Source of the DNA: an uncultured Spirochaetaceae bacterium
Lineage (GTDB): Bacteria > Spirochaetota > Spirochaetia > Sphaerochaetales > Sphaerochaetaceae
DNA: 5,620 bases
Direction of reading: 5' to 3'
Assembly (NCBI GenBank): GCA_946414625.1
Contig: CAMKPI010000103.1
Location: 1-5,620, forward strand
The notes under the pieces: model-generated
Seen by the model: only the letters and a program-made list of their open reading frames with translations
Told to the model about the DNA's origin: nothing
Databases searched by the model: none
In this document: positions 1 to 4,802 of the stretch, piece by piece
Layout: each line of letters opens with the position of its first letter
Position numbering within the stretch: position 1 is the first letter of the stretch
Position numbers and translations under genes: made by a program

Positions 1-1
1 G

Positions 2-385
2 GGCGGTGCGAATACATACTCCGCTGAAGCGAAGGCAAGGATGCTTGGAGTCGGCTCTGACGGAATGAAAAAGCACGGTATGGTGACGCTCGATTGCGCT
101 CTCGAGATGGCTGAGGGCATTCACGGCGTTTCGGGATCTTCGGTGAGCGTTTCCATCACGGGTATTGCCGGTCCCGGCGGAGCGGAGGAAGGAAAGCCTG
201 TGGGCACCGCATGCTTCGGTTTTTCCTCGTCGCAGCACGAATCGCAGAGTGTTCTTGTTAATATTCTGGCTCATTCGCGTGAATCGACACGTCGCAGGTT
301 CGCGATAATTGCATTGATTTTGACAAATTTTTACTTAAACGGCGCCAACATTGTTGACATTGTCAATTCATGGAAATATATTTGA
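2..385 (+). CDS. pncC: CinA C-terminal domain / PncC nicotinamide-nucleotide amidase, 5'-partial
   Basis: The reading frame is open from the left edge (base 2) and gives the last 127 residues before a TGA stop. Family landmarks appear in the expected order: TYSAEAK near the start, LGV, KHGMV, MAEG, then the strongly conserved ITGIAGPGG followed by KPVGT, and a C-terminal RESTRRR helix. This is the CinA C-terminal family (PF02464). Known members deamidate nicotinamide mononucleotide to nicotinate mononucleotide plus ammonia in cytoplasmic pyridine-nucleotide salvage. The family domain is about 150-165 residues, so only the first part, including the N-terminal TGG-type motif, is missing. I cannot tell whether the gene is a stand-alone PncC or the end of a full-length CinA with an N-terminal MoCF-like domain. 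The last codons overlap the predicted rho promoter. The C-terminal tail (NIVDIVNSWKYI) looks less conserved, which fits DNA that also carries promoter elements. Confidence 0.88.
   Translation, partial: GGANTYSAEAKARMLGVGSDGMKKHGMVTLDCALEMAEGIHGVSGSSVSVSITGIAGPGGAEEGKPVGTACFGFSSSQHESQSVLVNILAHSRESTRRRFAIIALILTNFYLNGANIVDIVNSWKYI
354..382 (+). promoter_or_regulatory. Sigma70-type promoter for rho, inside the end of pncC
   Basis: TTGACA at 354-359 (6/6 consensus), a 17-bp spacer, and TATATT at 377-382 (5/6). The expected transcription start is near 389, just past the pncC stop. It is the best promoter match I found upstream of rho. It implies a 5' untranslated leader of about 263 nt. Another TTGACA at 320-325 has no usable -10 at the right distance. 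Confidence 0.7.
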
Positions 386-651
386 TTCGTAATTTTTGAA
401 AATCCATGGGACGCGGGCGATGTCTATGGCAAAATCCCGCTGGATCTTTTTTGGCGGTTTGTCGCGTCCTTTGCAAATCGAGAATTGTAATCGAGCAATG
501 TAATTTTAATTCGTATTTATTCGCAATTCCGTGATGTTTAAATCCTTGGCTGACGCGCTTTTTTCCAGCGTGTTGCTGAAAGTCCGGTTTGTAATTGCAT
601 TGTATTGTCCTGTGGTATCACCGGCGTTGTTATCTGTGAACGGGAGTTTAA
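386..651 (+). promoter_or_regulatory. AT-rich intergenic region and putative rho mRNA leader with competing hairpins
   Basis: This 266-bp non-coding stretch lies between pncC and rho. GGACGCG (409-415) is perfectly complementary to CGCGTCC (463-469) and could close a large stem. Inside it, CCGC (437-440) can pair either with GCGG (413-416, extendable to GCGGG/CCCGC with 436-440) or with GCGG (454-457). The GCGGG/CCCGC hairpin sits just before a run of six T (447-452), but the T-run begins about six bases after the stem, so it would be a poor terminator. A second T-run lies at 559-564. In E. coli, rho is autoregulated by attenuation in its leader. A similar role here is inference. No small ORF with a convincing ribosome-binding site was seen. 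Confidence 0.4.
476..501. repeat. Two imperfect tandem 13-bp units
   Basis: Positions 476-488 and 489-501 are adjacent 13-mers of the form AATCGAG..NTGT, matching at 11 of 13 positions. They lie in the AT-rich leader upstream of rho. They could be a small duplication or a protein-binding site. With only two units, chance is possible. Confidence 0.35.
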
Positions 652-3288
652 ATGAACGAAGAAAGTAATGAGACAGTCAAATCAGGAAAAGTTGTTGTAA
701 AAAGAAAAGTCAAGGCGGTGGCAAGGCTTACGGACGATGCCGTGGATGCCTCCGGTCTCTCTTTGAAAAATGATTTGAGCGGGGCTCTGGGAAGCGAGGT
801 TCCTGGAACTACAAATATAGAGGATCTTTTCAAGCCTGGCGCCGCAAATGGCAGCTCTGGCGGGGAGTCGATTCCTTCGGCGGAAGCCTCTCCGGTTCGT
901 AAGCGCCGGGGTCGACCGCCGAAAGCCGAAAAGTCGGCAGTGGAACCATCTCTTTCAGGGAAAGCCGGAGCGGATGTTTTTTCGGCAGGGTCTGCCGCTG
1001 AAGGCGCGTTGGATCCGGGACAGGATATCAAGCCGAAACGGAAATATACCCGTCGGAAGAAGGACGACGGATCCCTGTTTGCAAATTCTCCTGACGTCGA
1101 AGGAAGCCAGGCTTTGAGCTCGTCCCGCGGCGACATTGCGGACATTGGGGAGAGAAAGGACACCGATACGGGCTCCAATGATTCACAGTCTTCCGGAAGA
1201 GAGGACTTTGAAGACGCAAATAGGCAGCCTCAGGGTGTGCCCGGTCGTGATTCGGGTTTCAAAACCCAAACCCCTGAATCCCGCGGACAGCAGTCCGACT
1301 CAAGGCCAAATCCCGCCGATTCCGTTAAAACAACTCAGAAAGGGGAGCCCAGACGTCTGCACAGGGGCGACGATGGGCAAGGCTTCCAGAAATCCCGCGC
1401 AAAGGACAGACAGAGGAGCGGCCAGAACGCATACGAAGGGCAGGATGCGGTCAGGTATTCCCAAAACATCACAGATCGGAGGTATTCGCGAAACGGCGGA
1501 TACGGAAACGCATCCTATGCGGATGGAGGCTATGCCGGGGCACCAGGCGCCGGATACAAAACGCCTTATTCCGGATACGGGAGCAATTCGCAGGGTGGCT
1601 CGGCTTATCGCGGAGAATACAGGGGAGAAGGATACGGCAGCGCTTCCGCATATCAAGGCGCGGGAGGCTCGGCATCCGGCTCTTACGGACAGAGCGGACC
1701 GAATTACGGGAACGGATCTCAAGACTCCTACGGAAACAACGGTTACTCATCCGGGAACTATGGCTCCTATGGTAATAACGGCTACGGCAGCGGCTTTTAT
1801 GGAAACAATGCCGGGGGCAATCGGTATGGAAACGGAGGATCGTACAACGTAAATTCCCAGATCCCGACCTACGATAGTCAGCAGTTCGGAGGTCCCAGAC
1901 AGACCTTCGATAACAGGGACAAACGGAAGGGACAGAAAAAGTATATCACGATGGAGGACATCTCCATTCCTGTGGAATTGTACGAGGAGCATCTCGCCAA
2001 GCGGATGCTGGTTCGGGAACTTGCCGAGCTGCCATTGCACAACCTGAAGCTAAAGCTCTGCGAGATGACAGGCGCCTCCTATGATGACTATGTTGAGTAC
2101 AAGCATCAGGAGATTATGAACGAAATTGTCCGCCTCCATATTTCAGCTGGCGGAGTTGTTTATACAAAGGGCGTGTTGGAAGTGCTGCCGGACGGTTTTG
2201 GTTTTCTCAGGAGCCCCGCCAGCAGCTACATGTCCGGTCCTGAGGATGTCTATCTTGCATCCGGCATTATCAAGTATCTCAATCTGAAGACCGGGGATAC
2301 GGTGGAAGGTACACTGAAGAACCCGAGCGAATCTGATAAGTTCTTTGCCATAAGTAAGATAGCGTTTGTAAACGGCGACGAGCCAATTGTGGCAAAAACA
2401 AGGGTGTCGTTTGATAACCTGGTTCCTCTGTATCCCGACAAGAGGATAAACCTCGAGACTCCGAGAACCGACGGGGATGTCTCCATGAGGATTGTGAACC
2501 TGTTCTGTCCGATAGGCAAGGGGCAGCGCGCGCTGATAACCGCGCCTCCGCGCACTGGAAAGACAATTCTCCTGCAGCAGATAGCCAACGCAATAACAGC
2601 CAACCATCCCGAGATCGAGTTGATAGTCCTTCTTGTCGACGAGAGACCGGAGGAGGTCACGGACATGAAGAGGCACGTGAAGGGCGAGGTGATCTCTTCG
2701 ACTTTCGACGAGCAGGCAACGCGGCATGTGGCGGTGGCGGAGATGGTGATAGAGAAGGCAAAGCGTCTTGTGGAGCATAAGAAGGATGTTGTGATCCTGC
2801 TTGATTCGATAACGCGTCTTGCCAGAGCATACAATCAGACCGTGCCGGCCAGCGGGAAAATACTCTCCGGCGGGGTTGACTCCAACGCCTTGCATAAGCC
2901 CAAGAGATTCTTTGGAGCCGCCCGAAACATCGAGAATGGAGGGTCTCTTACAATTATTGCGTCTGCTTTGATCGAGACGGGTTCAAGAATGGATGAGGTG
3001 ATCTTTGAGGAGTTCAAGGGAACGGGTAACAGCGAGATTGTTCTTGATAGGATGATGGCGGAGAGGAGGCTTTTCCCCGCGATTAACATCAAGAAGAGCG
3101 GTACGCGCCGCGAGGATCTGCTCCTGTCCGAAGAGGAGGCGAGCAAGATATGGATTCTCCGCAATACAGTGCTGAACCGGATGGAGGATTTTGATATCAC
3201 CAGCCTTCTTGTTGACAAAATGAAGAAAACAAGCAATAATGAGGCGTTCTTGCGTTCGATGAACACGGGAAGCATACCCGTGAACTAG
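652..3288 (+). CDS. rho: Transcription termination factor Rho with a long disordered N-terminal extension
   Basis: Rho is a hexameric RNA helicase/ATPase that loads on nascent RNA and dissociates RNA polymerase. The core is complete: Rho_N helical domain about 445-495; primary RNA-binding cold-shock fold about 504-575 with DGFGFLRS (F516, F518, R520); RecA-like ATPase about 600-860. Key residues align with E. coli Rho: Walker A APPRTGKT 631-638 (K637 = K184), catalytic E664 and R665 in DERPEEVTDM, Walker B D718 in VVILLDSITR, Q-loop VPASGKILSGG, R-loop GTGNSE, and arginine finger R819 in SGTRRE. The protein is 878 residues against 419 in E. coli. The excess is an N-terminal extension of about 430 residues with basic clusters, a Ser/Asp/Arg/Gln-rich stretch and a Gly/Tyr-rich prion-like segment. 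The start is fixed by an in-frame TAA immediately before the ATG and by GGGAG at 642-646. rpmE follows with no terminator between, so cotranscription is likely. Confidence 0.97.
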   Translation: MNEESNETVKSGKVVVKRKVKAVARLTDDAVDASGLSLKNDLSGALGSEVPGTTNIEDLFKPGAANGSSGGESIPSAEASPVRKRRGRPPKAEKSAVEPSLSGKAGADVFSAGSAAEGALDPGQDIKPKRKYTRRKKDDGSLFANSPDVEGSQALSSSRGDIADIGERKDTDTGSNDSQSSGREDFEDANRQPQGVPGRDSGFKTQTPESRGQQSDSRPNPADSVKTTQKGEPRRLHRGDDGQGFQKSRAKDRQRSGQNAYEGQDAVRYSQNITDRRYSRNGGYGNASYADGGYAGAPGAGYKTPYSGYGSNSQGGSAYRGEYRGEGYGSASAYQGAGGSASGSYGQSGPNYGNGSQDSYGNNGYSSGNYGSYGNNGYGSGFYGNNAGGNRYGNGGSYNVNSQIPTYDSQQFGGPRQTFDNRDKRKGQKKYITMEDISIPVELYEEHLAKRMLVRELAELPLHNLKLKLCEMTGASYDDYVEYKHQEIMNEIVRLHISAGGVVYTKGVLEVLPDGFGFLRSPASSYMSGPEDVYLASGIIKYLNLKTGDTVEGTLKNPSESDKFFAISKIAFVNGDEPIVAKTRVSFDNLVPLYPDKRINLETPRTDGDVSMRIVNLFCPIGKGQRALITAPPRTGKTILLQQIANAITANHPEIELIVLLVDERPEEVTDMKRHVKGEVISSTFDEQATRHVAVAEMVIEKAKRLVEHKKDVVILLDSITRLARAYNQTVPASGKILSGGVDSNALHKPKRFFGAARNIENGGSLTIIASALIETGSRMDEVIFEEFKGTGNSEIVLDRMMAERRLFPAINIKKSGTRREDLLLSEEEASKIWILRNTVLNRMEDFDITSLLVDKMKKTSNNEAFLRSMNTGSIPVN
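901..924 (+). other. AT-hook-like motif in the Rho N-terminal extension
   Basis: Codons for residues 84-91 encode KRRGRPPK, which contains the RGRP core of the AT-hook, a minor-groove DNA-binding motif best known in HMGA-type proteins. A second basic cluster, KPKRKYTRRKK, follows at residues 127-137. A first lysine-rich patch (KVVVKRKVKAV) lies near residues 13-23. In other Rho proteins, basic insertions and extensions aid RNA binding. Whether this one contacts DNA or RNA cannot be told from sequence. Confidence 0.5.
1492..1845 (+). other. Region encoding the Gly/Tyr/Asn/Ser-rich prion-like segment of Rho
   Basis: Residues 281-398 are almost entirely G, Y, S, N, A and Q, with few charged or aliphatic residues. 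Tyrosines recur every 3-10 positions; I count 22 between residues 269 and 398. Short units such as SYGQSG, YGNNGY, GSYGNN and YGNGGSY recur. The composition resembles FUS-like low-complexity domains, which form condensates, and prion-like N-terminal regions reported in some bacterial Rho proteins (Clostridium botulinum; a disordered domain in Bacteroides thetaiotaomicron Rho). Condensate or aggregate formation by this protein is inference. Confidence 0.85.
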
Positions 3289-3420
3289 GACGGAGACGGC
3301 TCATTCCAGCCGGTTTGCGTCGGTGAACGAGTAAGAAGCCAAGCGCGCTTTGCCGTCGGTTCCGTACGTGCCGGACATATCATTGTTTGCTGTATAAAAG
3401 CCAGCGAAAGGAAGAATAAG
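3289..3420 (+). other. rho-rpmE intergenic spacer
   Basis: The 132-bp spacer has no T-run following a stable stem, so I see no intrinsic terminator after rho. It carries an imperfect dyad (CTCATTC about 3300-3306 against GAACGAG about 3324-3330) and a CGTACG palindrome at 3363-3368. TATAAA at 3393-3398 resembles a -10 box but has no matching -35 element 17 bp upstream. An AAAGGA Shine-Dalgarno lies at 3407-3412, 8 nt before the rpmE start. The spacer may be leader RNA for L31 translation control, but nothing recognisable supports that. Confidence 0.4.
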
Positions 3421-3630
3421 ATGAAAGAGAAGATTCATCCCAGCTATGAGCTGCAGGAAATCCGCTGCACATGCGGAAACGTGATCAAGACGAAAAGCAC
3501 CGCAAAGAACCTTTCCGTTGAAATCTGTTCTGCGTGTCATCCGTTCTTTACCGGAACACAGAAGCTTGTCGACTCGACAGGTCGCGTGGAACGCTTCAAC
3601 AAGCGCTACGGTATGAAAAGCGAGAAATAA
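3421..3630 (+). CDS. rpmE: Large-subunit ribosomal protein bL31, zinc-binding type
   Basis: The 69-residue product has the standard L31 layout: start MKEKIHPSYE, then IRCTCGNVIKTKST, EICSACHPFFTGTQKLVDSTGRVERFNKRYG near the end (described here by its parts). Cysteines C16, C18, C36 and C39 form the CxC...CxxC zinc site of the C+ class, as opposed to the zinc-independent paralogue induced under zinc limitation. bL31 sits at the central protuberance of the 50S subunit and bridges to the 30S head. The length is normal for the family. The ATG at 3421 is preceded by AAAGGA at 3407-3412. rho-rpmE adjacency is common in several bacterial phyla, including Firmicutes and spirochaetes, and the pair here appears to end at the terminator 22 bp downstream. 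Confidence 0.96.
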   Translation: MKEKIHPSYELQEIRCTCGNVIKTKSTAKNLSVEICSACHPFFTGTQKLVDSTGRVERFNKRYGMKSEK

Positions 3631-3645
3631 ACAATCTCGACAAAC

Positions 3646-3681
3646 AAAAAAGCACCGCTATGGCGGTGTTTTTTTTGTTTT
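3646..3681. terminator. Intrinsic terminator, probably bidirectional
   Basis: CACCGC (3653-3658) pairs perfectly with GCGGTG (3663-3668) around a TATG tetraloop. Eight T follow on the plus strand (3669-3676), then G and four more T. On the minus strand the hairpin is followed by the complement of the A-run 3646-3651, a run of six U after one C. It ends the rho-rpmE unit. It also sits 25 bp beyond the stop of the convergent minus-strand gene, so it can serve both. Confidence 0.92.
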
Positions 3682-3693
3682 GGCGACTTTATC

Positions 3694-4596
3694 CTATTTT
3701 CTCCACAAGGCAACAAGGGTACTGTAATCAGTTTTATAGAGTGATGCGCGGCTTTTCACCTCTTCTGAAAGTAGTCTCTTGTCTGTGCGATATGCCTTTC
3801 TGACCCGCGCCTGTCCGTTTCTGCCGATCTGTACGCATAACGCACGCGTGTATAGCCTTTCGATTCCTTTGCATTCGGTGCTGTCTTCCATCAGCGAGCC
3901 TCGAAGCGGGAACATCATCGCAATGTCGATCACAGAGAGAATTTTGTAGCCATAAAGGTGCGCCCTTATTCCGAATTCCAGGGTTTGCCAGTATGCGGAC
4001 TTTATCTCTGTGTCGTAGCCGCGGAGGCGTTGGAAATTCTTTCGGTTGTATATGCCGAGACCGAGAAACGGACAGATGTTCCTCTCGTCCTCTCCCTGGG
4101 GCATGGACGCTCTGCAGTCGATTATCTTATCCTCGTAGACCGGTTCTTTAACCGTCGGCACAAATTCGCGGTGCTTGTTGAATATGAGCGGGGTTTGAAC
4201 TGTCAGGGTATCGTCGCGTTTGAAGCGCTGTGCTATGCTTTCCAGATTGAGCATGTCAAGGATTGTGATTGCATCCGTTCTCACGATCATAAAGTAAGAC
4301 GAAGCGCATTCGGCAGACACGGCGTTTATCCGCTCGCCAAGCTCCGGAGGGGTCTTGAAGATGATGTAAGTGACATCCTTGTACCGTGCAGGGTTCTCCA
4401 TCTCGGCGAATCTCGACTCGTATGTTATGACGATCAAGTCTCTGTTCAGGTTGGCATGGTACCAGTCCAGCGTACCCTGAAGGTCGTTCAAGTCCTTTGT
4501 GTCCATGATCGCCACCGACAGCTCCCGTCCTCTTTTCAGCGAGTCGTAGCCATAAATCGAGCCGTTCGCGGAGTAGATGCGGTAATTCTTTTCCAT
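3694..4596 (-). CDS. Putative GT-A fold / GT2-like glycosyltransferase, DXD motif not evident
   Basis: The 300-residue product has no signal peptide or membrane segment and is probably cytoplasmic. The pattern resembles family 2 glycosyltransferases: a first strand ELSVAIMDTKD (25-35), a second strand DLIVITYES (53-61), then ERINAVSAECASSYFMIVR (88-106), where GT2 enzymes have the helix and strand leading to the DXD. Here the position reads RTD (106-108), so the usual metal-binding acidic pair is not evident. The C-terminal part, FLGLGIYNRKNFQRLRGYD (177-195) then WQTLEFGIRAHLYGY (203-217), matches the GT2 pattern of an acidic residue before a GxR...GY helix. I chose ATG 4596 because an upstream in-frame ATG at 4617 falls inside the promoter spacer. 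There is no Shine-Dalgarno. Substrate unknown; it may be a divergent or inactive transferase. The coding call is strong because promoter and terminator bracket it; the family call is tentative. Confidence 0.6.
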   Translation of the reverse strand: MEKNYRIYSANGSIYGYDSLKRGRELSVAIMDTKDLNDLQGTLDWYHANLNRDLIVITYESRFAEMENPARYKDVTYIIFKTPPELGERINAVSAECASSYFMIVRTDAITILDMLNLESIAQRFKRDDTLTVQTPLIFNKHREFVPTVKEPVYEDKIIDCRASMPQGEDERNICPFLGLGIYNRKNFQRLRGYDTEIKSAYWQTLEFGIRAHLYGYKILSVIDIAMMFPLRGSLMEDSTECKGIERLYTRALCVQIGRNGQARVRKAYRTDKRLLSEEVKSRASLYKTDYSTLVALWRK

Positions 4597-4602
4597 GCTT
4601 TG

Positions 4603-4631
4603 ATTATAGCATGGCAAAGGGTTGCTTTCAA
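4603..4631 (-). promoter_or_regulatory. Sigma70-type promoter of the glycosyltransferase-like gene, predicted leaderless
   Basis: Reading the minus strand, TTGAAA (4631-4626, 5/6 consensus) is followed by a 17-bp spacer and a perfect TATAAT (4608-4603). Six bases then separate the -10 box from the ATG at 4596. The expected +1 therefore coincides with the A of the start codon. Together with the absence of a Shine-Dalgarno sequence, this predicts a leaderless mRNA. Confidence 0.75.
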
Positions 4632-4676
4632 CGCAAAACGGAATTCTAGAACATCCGTGGGGGTCTTATTTGAAAA

Positions 4677-4696
4677 GCTGCAAGATCTTAAGCAGC
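4677..4696. promoter_or_regulatory. Short dyad between the divergent promoters, possible operator
   Basis: GCTGC (4677-4681) and GCAGC (4692-4696) form perfect inverted arms around a 10-bp centre that contains the AGATCT palindrome. The dyad lies just upstream of the predicted serS -35 box (4703), a usual position for a transcription-factor site. No regulator is recognised, and the arms are short. Confidence 0.25.
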
Positions 4697-4702
4697 CGTT
4701 TC

Positions 4703-4731
4703 TTGAAGATAATCAACCATGTCATTATAAT
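4703..4731 (+). promoter_or_regulatory. Sigma70-type promoter of serS
   Basis: TTGAAG at 4703-4708 (4/6 consensus), a 17-bp spacer, and a perfect TATAAT at 4726-4731. The predicted start near 4738 gives serS a leader of about 65 nt with no terminator or T-box-like element visible. Confidence 0.7.
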
Positions 4732-4802
4732 TGGAAATCCGAAACAGAGCCTTTTGCATGTCTTGCTGTTTAATGGGCTCGTGAAGTTTCAGAGGGGTAT
4801 CT

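Noticed and set aside
413..452. GCGGG/CCCGC hairpin plus T6 as a true intrinsic terminator for pncC
   Set aside because: The stem is only 5 bp, the loop is 18 nt and the T-run starts six bases after the stem, so it is too weak to call as a terminator. It is kept only as part of the leader discussion.
1136..1852. 238-codon plus-strand open frame overlapping rho in another frame
   Set aside because: It lies wholly inside the low-complexity part of rho. Biased Gly/Tyr/Ser/Arg codons there keep alternative frames open; the product looks like composition noise.
2143..2895. Long minus-strand open frames opposite the Rho ATPase region
   Set aside because: The plus strand encodes the highly conserved Rho core; these are antisense shadows with no family features.
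3393..3398. TATAAA as a -10 box for a separate rpmE promoter
   Set aside because: No -35-like hexamer lies 16-18 bp upstream, and rho has no terminator, so cotranscription is simpler.
4597..4617. Upstream ATG (4617) as start of the glycosyltransferase-like gene
   Set aside because: It falls within the spacer between the -35 and -10 boxes of the gene's own promoter and has no Shine-Dalgarno, so it would not be transcribed from that promoter.
3958..4773. 271-codon plus-strand open frame antisense to the glycosyltransferase-like gene
   Set aside because: Its product has no recognisable fold pattern, it runs through both predicted promoters, and it has no Shine-Dalgarno site. The minus-strand frame has family-like motifs and is bracketed by a promoter and terminator.
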